This document shows positions 16,573 to 23,807 of a DNA stretch of 48,950 nt, piece by piece. The DNA lies in contig CAZPMN010000019.1 in the NCBI GenBank assembly GCA_964587835.1, positions 1-48,950 of the forward strand, written 5' to 3'. Position 1 is the first letter of the stretch, and each line of letters begins with the position of its first letter. Below the pieces are notes generated by a model. It was not told where the DNA came from. It was given only the letters and a program-made list of their open reading frames with translations, and did no database searches. The position numbers and the translations under genes were made by a program. Source of the DNA: Erginobacter sp964587835 (GTDB lineage Bacteria; Auribacterota; Erginobacteria; Erginobacterales; Erginobacteraceae).

Positions 16573-18069
16573 TCAACGGTCGAGATAGTCGAGAATGCCC
16601 GCGGCGATCGCCCGGCCGATTTGCCGCCGGACAGACGGGTCAAGGACTTCCGCCTCATCCTTCGGGTGGGAGAGGTAGGCGGTCTCGACCAAAACGGTCA
16701 CCAGGTCGGTGGGCCGGATTACGGCCAGGCTCCGGCGCCAGACCCCGGTCCCGGCCCGGCCGGCCGCCGCCAGTGCCCGGTGGATCGACCCGGCCAGTTC
16801 CCGGCCCGGCGGATGGTAGTAGAAGACCGTGTAGCCGGATCCCTCCAGGGGGTTGCGCCCGGCCCCGACCGAGTTGTAGTGGAGCGAGACGAAAACCCCG
16901 GCCTCCCTTTTACGGGCGATATCGGTCCGCTCCCCGAGGTTCAGGGTCTGATCCCCGTCCCGGGTCAGGAAGACCTCCACCCCCTCTTTCCGCAGCTCGG
17001 CCGCCACCGCCCAAGCCAGGACGAGATTGGCGTCCTTCTCGGCAATGCCCCCGGGGCTGACCGCTCCCCTCTGGCCACCGCCGTGGCCGGGGTCGAGGCA
17101 GACCGGTTCCTCGTCCCTTCGGGGTCTCTCCCGCCAGCGGAACCGGTACCCGCCCGGGAGCCAGTCCAAGGACCAGCGGTGGCAGTTCAGCCCCCCGCGG
17201 AGTCGGAAGACCGCGATCCCGTCAGCGGAAGGGGCGGGGAGGCAGATCCCCTCCCACCCGCCGAGATCGACGATCTCCGACCCGGCGGCGGACTGGTAAA
17301 AGACCAGGTCAAGTTCGTCGGGGGAGAGGTAGTCGACCCGGGCCGGGACAGGCGCCGCCAGGGGAAACCAGGCCTGGGAACTTTCGGCGGCGAAGCCGAT
17401 CTTCCCGATCCGGACCGTCTCCGGCGCGGGACCCGCCGCCATCTCCACTCCGGAAGCGGATATCCAACCGCTGGTCCCGCCGCCGAGGTCGGACCGCAGC
17501 CAGTTCCCCGCCCGCGCTTTCACGCTGAGGATGACCCCTTCGGGGAGGTGGAGGATCCGAGGGCCGGCCGGGAGCGAGCGCAGGGGGGTCCCCCCGGCGC
17601 TGACCCGGCCCGGACGCGGGACGGGAAATGCCGTCTCTTCCGGTTCGGCCGTCACCGCCGCCGCCCGGCGGACGGCCAGGGTATGGACAGTCTTTCCCCC
17701 GCCGGCGCGGGCGTCCAGGGTGATGGCGTTATCCCCCTCGGCCAGGGGAACCAGGGCGGCAAAACTGCCGCTCGGGTAAACCCTTACCGGCTGGTTATTG
17801 ACCAGCACCTCGTCCGCCGCCTCCACCCGCCCCGCCAGCCGAATGGCCGGATCGGCGGTGACGGTCGTTTCCACCGGGGGGAAGGTGAGGAGAATCCCGG
17901 GACCGGATTCCCCCTCGGCCAGTTTCCGGTAGCCGGCGGGGTCGTCCTGGCTGAGCCGGATCACAGTCCCCGCCGGCAGGGCCGGCCGGGGGATGGTTTC
18001 ATCCTGCCCCGCCGGCCGGCCCGCGGCCGCCAGGAGGGCGAGGGCGGCTATCAGGAGTGCTCGTTTCAT
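16573..18069 (-). CDS. N-acetylmuramoyl-L-alanine amidase (Amidase_3) with SH3-like domain
   Basis: This exported zinc amidase cleaves the bond between MurNAc and L-Ala in peptidoglycan. The signal peptide is MKRALLIAALALLAAAG. The middle holds Big-like/β-rich sequence and an SH3-like segment (GTPLRSLPAGPRIL ... GNWLRSDLGGGTSGWISASG). The C-terminal ~180 residues are the catalytic domain: CLDPGHGG (Zn His), GGIAEKDANL (Zn Glu), VEVFLTRDGDQTLNLGERT, FVSLHYNS (Zn His) and VLVETAYLSHPKDE (catalytic Glu). Translation may begin at 18069 or five codons earlier at 18084; both give a signal peptide. The gene is 80 bases upstream of the GT2 gene on the same strand. Confidence 0.9.
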   Translation of the reverse strand: MKRALLIAALALLAAAGRPAGQDETIPRPALPAGTVIRLSQDDPAGYRKLAEGESGPGILLTFPPVETTVTADPAIRLAGRVEAADEVLVNNQPVRVYPSGSFAALVPLAEGDNAITLDARAGGGKTVHTLAVRRAAAVTAEPEETAFPVPRPGRVSAGGTPLRSLPAGPRILHLPEGVILSVKARAGNWLRSDLGGGTSGWISASGVEMAAGPAPETVRIGKIGFAAESSQAWFPLAAPVPARVDYLSPDELDLVFYQSAAGSEIVDLGGWEGICLPAPSADGIAVFRLRGGLNCHRWSLDWLPGGYRFRWRERPRRDEEPVCLDPGHGGGQRGAVSPGGIAEKDANLVLAWAVAAELRKEGVEVFLTRDGDQTLNLGERTDIARKREAGVFVSLHYNSVGAGRNPLEGSGYTVFYYHPPGRELAGSIHRALAAAGRAGTGVWRRSLAVIRPTDLVTVLVETAYLSHPKDEAEVLDPSVRRQIGRAIAAGILDYLDR

Positions 18070-18158
18070 GTCTCCGCCCCCCATTCTGGCTCATCCGATC
18101 CCGGCTGGCAAGCCCCTTCCCGGGGGAGAGGCCCGTCGGCGGGAGTCCTGATTCATCC

Positions 18159-18188
18159 TTGACCCCCGCCCGCCGCCGATTTACTATA
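18159..18188 (+). promoter_or_regulatory. Sigma-70-type promoter for paralogue 4
   Basis: TTGACC at 18159 and TACTAT at 18183 are 18 bases apart. They precede the ATG at 18241 by about 45 bases. Confidence 0.6.
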
Positions 18189-18240
18189 CATCCCCTTGAT
18201 TATTTGCCCGCCGTCAGGGGCGGATGAACAGGAACTAATT

Positions 18241-19266
18241 ATGACACGAGACCGTTTCGCCGAGGTGATGGATAAGTTTTTGGTCCCGATCTCCGGGTTT
18301 TCGGGACCGGTGATGGACAGCACCTATTTTCTCCGCCGGGACGGGAGCTTTGTCTTTGCCGAGGGCTACTGCCATCCCCCCGAAGCCTTCTGGGGGATGA
18401 TCATCAAGTATCCCCGCCCCGATGGACACATCGACCTCTTCGGCAGGAAATACAGCTGGACCCACCGGGAGTACGTTGACGGGAAGCTGAGGATGATCCC
18501 CGACGAGCGACAGCTGGAGAACCAGTTTCGGGTCGCCCCGGAACTCCGGGCAATCCAGGGGGATAAGCCGGTCTTCGCCCGCCATATCGTCAAATTTTCG
18601 CTGGCGGACTGCCTCGGCGTCTTCGACGCCGTCCACTCGATGCAGGTCCTGCGCCGGGATTATCCGTGGATCGATGAGGCCGTGCGCAAGACCTGCCGGC
18701 TGCTCGACTGGAACCCGGACCGGACCGGCGTCTCCGGCTCCCTCTCCTACGGCCTGGTCGAGGACGACATTGATATGGTCTTCATCGGATCGCCGGAGGA
18801 GAACGCCGCCGTCGCCGGCCGGATCCGACGTTACCTCCTGGAACATCCGGAAGGCCGGGTGGTGGAACTGGGCAAGGAATGGCCGATCCGCTTCTATTAC
18901 GCCGACACCCTGATCTGCCCCTTCTTCCGGTACGCTGAGACCTCCCAGATCCCCCTCTTCGACTTCTCGATGACGGCGGTGGAGGAGGATGTCGACCTGG
19001 AGGGGACGGTGGGAGATGACACCCATAACCTCTACCTTCCCGCCCTGGTCGGCCTGACCGGGATCCGCCGCGCGGACGGCCGGGCCGAGGATGACCGGGA
19101 CCTGATCATCTATCACGGCGCCCACCGGGGCGAACTCTGGCGGGGTGACCGGGTCCGCCTGGAGGGGACAATCGTCAATCTCGTCACCCCGGATTCCGGA
19201 ACCCGGCGAGCGATTCTGGTCACCGACGAGAAGAAGCTGGAGCGGCTTGACTCCGCGGTCCGATAA
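18241..19266 (+). CDS. Nucleotidyltransferase-fold protein, paralogue 4 of 4
   Basis: This 341-residue member of the same family lies about 9 kb from the other three. Blocks are MDSTYFLRRDGSFVFAEGYC with a hydrophobic insertion, KYPRPDGHIDLFGRKY; VSGSLSYGLVEDDIDMVFIG with the GS...DxD signature; KEWPIRFYYADTLICPFFRY; DTHNLYLP; and LIIYHGAHRGELWRGDRVR with an LEGTIVNL tail. I preferred the ATG at 18241, which has AGGA six bases upstream, over the in-frame ATG 15 codons earlier. A YbjQ-type gene begins 25 bases downstream and is probably co-transcribed from the promoter at 18159. No partner or substrate is evident. Confidence 0.75.
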   Translation: MTRDRFAEVMDKFLVPISGFSGPVMDSTYFLRRDGSFVFAEGYCHPPEAFWGMIIKYPRPDGHIDLFGRKYSWTHREYVDGKLRMIPDERQLENQFRVAPELRAIQGDKPVFARHIVKFSLADCLGVFDAVHSMQVLRRDYPWIDEAVRKTCRLLDWNPDRTGVSGSLSYGLVEDDIDMVFIGSPEENAAVAGRIRRYLLEHPEGRVVELGKEWPIRFYYADTLICPFFRYAETSQIPLFDFSMTAVEEDVDLEGTVGDDTHNLYLPALVGLTGIRRADGRAEDDRDLIIYHGAHRGELWRGDRVRLEGTIVNLVTPDSGTRRAILVTDEKKLERLDSAVR

Positions 19267-19291
19267 TCTCAAGTTCACGACAAGGAGGAAA

Positions 19292-19726
19292 ATGATGATC
19301 ATTACCAACATCGAAAACATTCCGGGAAAAAAGATAAGCAAGATTCTCGGAATCGTCCGGGGAAACGTGGTCGGTTCGAAGCCGGTCAGCGATTCGTTCC
19401 TGCAGGGACTCAAGGAGGCGATGCTCTCCGCCGTCTCCCTCGCCCCCCGGATCATTACCGGGGACGAGGTCGGCCTGGTCCCTCCGGGGGAGATGAACCA
19501 GAAGGACAACGAGGAGGAGCAAGCGGCCCCGGCCGTCTCCAGCAACGACCTGGAGGATTACTCCTGCCTCCTCACCCGCCTCCGCGATACCGCCCTGGCC
19601 CGGATGATCGCCAATGCCCGGGAACGGGAGGCCGACGCGGTGATCAAGGTCACCTTTGACGTTTCCGTGATCTCCCCTCGGGTGGTCGAGGTTTGCAGTT
19701 ACGGGACTGCGGTCAAGCTTGGATGA
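19292..19726 (+). CDS. YbjQ/DUF74 family protein
   Basis: This ~144-residue protein matches the YbjQ (DUF74) family, often labelled 'putative heavy-metal-binding', which forms small pentameric rings. It has TNIENIPGKKISKILGIVRGNVV at the N-terminus and AREREADAVIKVTFDVSVIS, SPRVVEVCSYGTAV at the C-terminus. An unusual acidic insertion (about 35 residues, GDEVGLVPPGEMNQKDNEEE) splits the core. ATG codons at 19292 and 19295 follow AAGGAGG; the second is better spaced. It lies 25 bases behind paralogue 4. The biochemical role of the family is not known. Confidence 0.85.
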   Translation: MMIITNIENIPGKKISKILGIVRGNVVGSKPVSDSFLQGLKEAMLSAVSLAPRIITGDEVGLVPPGEMNQKDNEEEQAAPAVSSNDLEDYSCLLTRLRDTALARMIANAREREADAVIKVTFDVSVISPRVVEVCSYGTAVKLG

Positions 19727-19746
19727 GGACCGGGGAAAAGTTTTTC

Positions 19747-19774
19747 TTGACCGCGCTGGGGGAGAGAGTAAAGT
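19747..19774 (+). promoter_or_regulatory. Promoter for the cold-shock gene leader
   Basis: TTGACC at 19747 and TAAAGT at 19769 are 16 bases apart. The predicted start is near 19781, about 170 bases upstream of the cold-shock start codon. Confidence 0.6.
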
Positions 19775-19780
19775 GGTCCT

Positions 19781-19862
19781 AATTGAGTAAGCCCTGGTGT
19801 TCACGGAAAGATTTTTCTGACCGACCGTGCGTGCTTTACTACAGCTCGCACGGTTGTTTTTT
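19781..19862 (+). ncRNA. Leader RNA or small RNA ending in a terminator hairpin
   Basis: About 80 bases after the predicted transcription start, ACCGTGCG (19824-19831) pairs with CGCACGGT (19847-19854). An inner GCT/AGC pair sits inside the stem, and TTGTTTTTT follows. This has the form of an intrinsic terminator placed before the cold-shock coding region. It could end a short independent RNA or act as an attenuator for the downstream gene. I do not recognise a known riboswitch class. Confidence 0.5.
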
Positions 19863-19950
19863 GGGGCCAGGGTGGGGAGCCGACAACGGGCGGGAGATGG
19901 TCTTCCGTCTCGCTCCCCGGCAACGCAAGCAGTAGAAGGAGATGATGGAA

Positions 19951-20157
19951 ATGGCCACCGGTACAGTTAAGTGGTTCAATGACCGGAAAGGTTACGGCTT
20001 CATCGCCCTTGACGGGGGAGAAGATGTCTTCGTCCACCACAGCTCCATCCAGGGAGACGGGTTCAAGACTCTCTCCGAAGGTGAGACCGTGGAGTTCGAG
20101 GTTGCCCCCGGCAAGAAAGGGCAGCAGGCCGTCAACGTGGTCCGCTCGCGGTCGTAA
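19951..20157 (+). CDS. Cold-shock protein (CspA family)
   Basis: This 68-residue cytoplasmic single-domain RNA-binding protein has the RNP motifs KGYGFI and DVFVHHSSI. The core is MATGTVKWFNDRKGYGF, then GFKTLSEGETVEFEV and QAVNVV at the end. AAGGAG at 19936-19941 is nine bases before the ATG at 19951; the ATGs at 19942 and 19945 are too close to it. The long structured leader upstream is common for cold-shock genes. A strong terminator follows directly. Confidence 0.95.
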   Translation: MATGTVKWFNDRKGYGFIALDGGEDVFVHHSSIQGDGFKTLSEGETVEFEVAPGKKGQQAVNVVRSRS

Positions 20158-20174
20158 GACCGTTTCGGAACCCG

Positions 20175-20211
20175 GGGCCCCGGCTTTCTTACGAAGGCCG
20201 GGGCCCTTTTT
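20175..20211 (+). terminator. Intrinsic terminator after the cold-shock gene
   Basis: GGGCCCCGGC pairs with GCCGGGGCCC across a 12-base loop and is followed by TTTTT. It lies 18 bases after the stop codon. Confidence 0.88.
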
Positions 20212-20244
20212 GTGCCCCCGGGCGGCGGTTCCGGCGCGGCCCGG

Positions 20245-20273
20245 TTGACAGATTCCGGTCGGGTTGCTATATT
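20245..20273 (+). promoter_or_regulatory. Strong consensus promoter for corA
   Basis: TTGACA (20245-20250), 17 bases, then TATATT (20268-20273). The start codon at 20353 is about 80 bases further on. Confidence 0.8.
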
Positions 20274-20352
20274 CAGCCGTTGTCCGTTGCTCCCCGGCCG
20301 CCGGCCGGGTGTGTTTGGGAACCGTCCCGAACTTTCAATACGGGGGTGCGAG

Positions 20353-21438
20353 ATGCCTGCCCACAGGACCGCGGAACCGGCAGTTACGGCCCGTGGCGAG
20401 GTCCCCCGGGAACCCTCGGCCGTCCCGACCGTCCCGCCGGCGGTGGGGGAGAGCAGGGTCACCGTCTTCGTTTACGATCGCGGGACCGGCCGTCTCGAGC
20501 GGGACCCTGACCCCTCCCGGATCGGGGAGATCCTGGCCGATCCCGACCGTCTCCTCTGGCTCGACCTTGAGAACCCCGGCGAGGAGGAGTATGGCCTCCT
20601 CCGCTCCCAGTTCAGTTTCCATCCCCTGCTGATCGGTGATTGCATCAACCCCCAGCACTATCCCAAGTGCGACGATATGGATTCCTATATCTTCCTCGTC
20701 CTCCACTCGGTCTACTATTACCTGGAGAAGGAAGACGAGGAGGCGCTCAGCGTCCGGGAGATCGATATCTTCGCCGGTTCCAACTACATCGTCACCGTCC
20801 ACGGCGGGCACATTCGGGCCGTCACCAGCAACCGGCGTCTGCTGGAAAGCTCGGAGCGGATTATGACCGAGGGGGCGGGCCGTCTCCTCTACCACCTGAT
20901 CGACGCGATGGTCGACAACTACATCGATATCATCCACAACCTTTCGGAGAAGTCGGAAGAACTGGAGAACGCCGTCCTGGCCGGGGGCCGTCCCGCCCTG
21001 GTCAAGCGGATCATCAGCCTCCGCCGGAACGTGATGACGATGCGTCGAGTTCTCCTCCCCCAGACCGAGCTGATCTACCGCTTCGCCCACGGCAAGATCG
21101 TCTCGGTCCACCCGAAGGAGGTGATCTACTTCCGCGATATCCACGACCACCTGACCCGGGTATCCTACCTGGTCGAGAACCTCCGGGATATGGTCAAGTC
21201 GCTTCTCGACGTCTACCATTCCTCCCTATCCAACAACCTCAACAACACGATGAAAATCCTCACCATCATCGCCACCATTATGATGCCGATGACCCTGATC
21301 TCGGGGATCGGGGGGATGAACGTCCTCTTCCCCTTCGGTATGCGGGAGACGATGGCGGGGTTCTGGGTCCTGATCGGGATAATGCTCGTCTGCGTCAGCC
21401 TCCTCCTCTACTGGTTCCGCAAGATCAGGCTGCTGTGA
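20353..21438 (+). CDS. corA: CorA-type Mg2+/Co2+ transporter
   Basis: This 361-residue inner-membrane divalent-cation channel forms a pentamer with a large cytoplasmic funnel. The C-terminus carries the two hydrophobic helices, with the diagnostic GMN loop in SGIGGMNVLFPFGM and a short RKIRLL tail. The cytoplasmic part has LLWLDLENPGEEEY, FHPLLIGDCINPQHYPKCDD and YLVENLRDMVKSLLDVYHS. Longer in-frame starts would translate the promoter region, so I chose the ATG at 20353. A near-consensus promoter is upstream, and no co-transcribed partner is evident. Confidence 0.93.
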   Translation: MPAHRTAEPAVTARGEVPREPSAVPTVPPAVGESRVTVFVYDRGTGRLERDPDPSRIGEILADPDRLLWLDLENPGEEEYGLLRSQFSFHPLLIGDCINPQHYPKCDDMDSYIFLVLHSVYYYLEKEDEEALSVREIDIFAGSNYIVTVHGGHIRAVTSNRRLLESSERIMTEGAGRLLYHLIDAMVDNYIDIIHNLSEKSEELENAVLAGGRPALVKRIISLRRNVMTMRRVLLPQTELIYRFAHGKIVSVHPKEVIYFRDIHDHLTRVSYLVENLRDMVKSLLDVYHSSLSNNLNNTMKILTIIATIMMPMTLISGIGGMNVLFPFGMRETMAGFWVLIGIMLVCVSLLLYWFRKIRLL

Positions 21439-21463
21439 TCTCATTTCATCCTCCTACCCCTGC

Positions 21464-21544
21464 TCCAACTCGTACTCCTACTCGTACTCGTCCTCGTACT
21501 CGAAGGCGGCAACCCAGTCGATTTTTCGAGTACGAGTACGATTG
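21464..21544. repeat. ACTCGT/ACGAGT microsatellite hairpin, copy 1
   Basis: One arm is built of TACTCG-type units (CTACTCGTACTCGTCCTCG) and the other of their complement (TCGAGTACGAGTACGA), with about 20 bases between. Similar elements lie at 29391, 30190 and 47929. Confidence 0.75.
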
Positions 21545-21571
21545 AGGGAAGATATTCTGGAGATCAGAAAA

Positions 21572-21982
21572 ATGGCTCGGGTTATCAACACTAATTCTCC
21601 CGGCAAGCAGCGGGGACACTTCCTGCGGACGGTGGCCGAGCTCCAGCGGCGGCTGATGAAGAAGGCATCCCCCGACGAGGAGGCGGAGGATATGCTGGCG
21701 CTGACCGTCTTCTGCCTGCGGGAGATCGCCGAGACGGTGAGGAAGGCGGCCGAGGTCTGGGACGAGCGGGGCTACTGGAAGAAGGCGGCCCAGTTCGAGA
21801 CCGAGTGGGAGTGGGCCGACGAGACCGCCGGCCGGATCGAGAGTATCCTGAAGGCAAGGAAGTGGGAAGAGATTCCGGAGATCCTGATCCTCCTGGCCGA
21901 GAAGACCGCCGGGATCGAGGTCAGCCAGTTCACCCGGAAGCCGGAACTCTGGAAGGACTGTCGCCTCCGCCTCGGGAAATAG
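21572..21982 (+). CDS. Conserved all-helical protein of unknown function
   Basis: This 136-residue cytoplasmic protein has a strongly helical, charge-patterned sequence. It begins MARVINTNSPGKQRGHFLRT and contains VFCLREIAETVRKAAEVWDE, RGYWKKAAQFETEWEWA and KARKWEEIPEILI. I recognise the pattern from hypothetical proteins seen in Chloroflexota and other deep lineages, but no function is known to me. GGAG lies nine bases before the ATG at 21572, so that start is preferred over an in-frame codon inside the microsatellite hairpin. It stands alone between corA and the PHP fusion gene. Confidence 0.75.
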   Translation: MARVINTNSPGKQRGHFLRTVAELQRRLMKKASPDEEAEDMLALTVFCLREIAETVRKAAEVWDERGYWKKAAQFETEWEWADETAGRIESILKARKWEEIPEILILLAEKTAGIEVSQFTRKPELWKDCRLRLGK

Positions 21983-22014
21983 CCCCACCCGAAATTCCCC
22001 CCTCCCTTTTCTCC

Positions 22015-22053
22015 TTATTGCACAAAAGTGGTATGACTTGAATTGTGCATTAA
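22015..22053. repeat. 39-bp TTATTGCACAA...TTGTGCATTAA palindrome, copy 1
   Basis: The 39-base element has terminal inverted repeats TTATTGCACAA / TTGTGCATTAA and an inner word TATGACTTGAA. A copy of the same length lies at 47861-47899 and differs at only a few positions. This copy overlaps the coding 3' end on the minus strand and provides the last 12 codons and the stop of the PHP fusion gene. Confidence 0.85.
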
Positions 22054-23538
22054 GGCCTCGGAATCGGCCAGGATCCTCTCCAGGTCGGGGGAATCGCCCT
22101 GGCCGACCTTGAGCAGGTAGTTGGCGATCGAGAGGTCGGCCCGGACCCGGAAGAGGCCGATCTTATTCCGCAGGTCCGCCCCCGCCTCCGGCCGTTCCTT
22201 CAAGTAGGCCCCGATGAAGTCCTCCTCCCGGCAGTTCTCCAGGACCCGGGGGAAGTGGCGGAACTGGTACCGGAACTGGGAGAGGAAGGAACCGAGGTCG
22301 AAGGCGGGGTCGAAGAGGAGCGAGTTGTCGAAGTCGATCACCGAGATGAAGAGGGTGGAGATGTCCTGCATCCGGTCCTGGCCGATGATGATGTTCTTCG
22401 GGTGGTAATCGCCGTGGACCTGGACCATCCGGCTCCCCTCCCGCCGGAAGAGGTCGTCTTCCCGGGCGGCCGTCCATTCAAGCAGGCGCCGGACCTCTTC
22501 TTGCCGGGGATGTCCGGCGCGCTGGAACCGGGCCAGATAAGACTGGAAGCGCCGTTTCTCCTTCTTCCGGGTCCGCTCCGGGTCGGAGACCCGGAGCCCT
22601 TCCCCGTGGAGCCGGGCCAGCCAGCGGGCGGCCAGCCGGAAATAGCGAACCCCGACCCGGGGGCTGACCCCGGGGAGGAGTTCAAAGAGCAGCTTGCCCC
22701 GCTGGCCCTCCTCGATGATGATCCGCTCCCTTTCATCGACCTCGATGATCCGGGGAACCCGGTAGGTTCCAGTCCCGAACCCCCGTTCGAGCAGGGATGA
22801 GACGACCTCCAGGGCGCCGGACGAACTCTTCCATTTCTTCCGGTCCGTCACCCGTTTCAGGATCAGCCGCTGGCGGTACTCATCCGTTCCCTTCGCCCCC
22901 AGGTTGATCGCCGTGACCACGATGTTGCCCCCCGCCCGGGGGATCTCCTTGAGAAACGGCCGGCAGCGCCCGGCCCGGATCTCCGCGGCCATCTCCCGGA
23001 CCGTCTTCACCGGGTGGTCGAAGTCGGTCGGGAAGACCCCGGCCCGCCGCGGCTCGTGGGCGTCGCTCCCGGCGACCGCGGTGAACCGGCAGCGGTGCCA
23101 GAGGTTGAGCGCCCGGTAGTGGTCCTTCGCGGTATGGTTGGTGTTGAGGATCTCCACGCCGTCGAGGTGGGGGTTCTTCAGCTCCTCCGCTTCCGGCGTT
23201 TTTCCCCGGAAGGGATGGGCCCAGACCAGGGCCGCCGCCGGCCATCGCCGCCGCAGTTCGGCCAGGGCGGTCTTGCTCCGGATCGACCGGTCGGCCCCGA
23301 AGACCAGGACATGCCCGATCTCGGTCTCCACCTCCTGCCCGGCAAAGAGGAGGAAGTGGGGCCCGATCCCGATTTCGGCCCGCAGCTTCTCCAGTTCGTC
23401 CCTTGACCAGAGGTAGTGGTGCTCGGTGAAGACCGCCCCCTGGAGATTCCTCTCCGCCGCCTCCCGGACCAGGTCGGCGGGCTCCGCCACGCTGCAGGCG
23501 GAGTGGCGGGAACTGTGAAGATGGATGTCTATCAGCAT
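22015..23538 (-). CDS. PHP hydrolase fused to aminoglycoside-phosphotransferase-like kinase
   Basis: This 507-residue cytoplasmic protein joins two enzyme domains. Residues 1-210 are a PHP metal-dependent phosphoesterase domain: DIHLHSSRHSACS (His6, His8), TEHH (38-41), GQEVETEIGH (68-76), WAHPFR (106) and GSDAHE (157-162). Residues about 225-490 are an APH/choline-kinase fold: a kinase-like N-lobe with RLILKRV, a catalytic loop VHGDYHPKNIII (His375, Asp377, Asn382) and IDFDNSLLFDPAFDLGSFL (402-419) holding the DFD metal motif. A phosphoesterase and a phosphotransferase in one chain suggest opposing or sequential action on a phosphorylated small molecule, but no substrate can be read. The C-terminal residues MHNSSHTTFVQ come from a repeat element. 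Confidence 0.85.
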   Translation of the reverse strand: MLIDIHLHSSRHSACSVAEPADLVREAAERNLQGAVFTEHHYLWSRDELEKLRAEIGIGPHFLLFAGQEVETEIGHVLVFGADRSIRSKTALAELRRRWPAAALVWAHPFRGKTPEAEELKNPHLDGVEILNTNHTAKDHYRALNLWHRCRFTAVAGSDAHEPRRAGVFPTDFDHPVKTVREMAAEIRAGRCRPFLKEIPRAGGNIVVTAINLGAKGTDEYRQRLILKRVTDRKKWKSSSGALEVVSSLLERGFGTGTYRVPRIIEVDERERIIIEEGQRGKLLFELLPGVSPRVGVRYFRLAARWLARLHGEGLRVSDPERTRKKEKRRFQSYLARFQRAGHPRQEEVRRLLEWTAAREDDLFRREGSRMVQVHGDYHPKNIIIGQDRMQDISTLFISVIDFDNSLLFDPAFDLGSFLSQFRYQFRHFPRVLENCREEDFIGAYLKERPEAGADLRNKIGLFRVRADLSIANYLLKVGQGDSPDLERILADSEALMHNSSHTTFVQ

Positions 23539-23572
23539 CTCTTTCGCCTTGCCTGACTTGCCGGAAAAAATA

Positions 23573-23796
23573 ATAGACAGGATAACAGGATTAACAGGAT
23601 GTTGAATAAAACAGGGAGCAACTTTATTCCCGCGCGGAAGCAGATATAAATATCAGAGCTGGTGGCCGCGTGCCTTTTCGAACAGACGGATAATCCGACA
23701 ATCACCGTTAGTTCATAAATCAGCGGGCCGGGGAAATTAATTTTGTTGATCCTGTTATCCTGTCTAAATAATTTCCAGTAAATCCTGTTATCCCGT
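23573..23796. repeat. GACAGGATAACAGGATTAACAGG inverted pair
   Basis: The word GACAGGATAACAGG occurs at 23576-23589. Its complement CCTGTTATCCTGTC is at 23751-23764, with a further AATCCTGTTATCCCGTC at 23781. The segment is the same as that within the composite repeats at 4241 and 7187. No gene is visible in the stretch 23539-23807. Confidence 0.75.
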
Positions 23797-23807
23797 CCAC
23801 CCCGGCT

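Noticed and set aside
16555..18162. 535-residue plus-strand ORF
   Set aside because: It is antisense to the amidase and lacks any motif; composition is shadow-like.
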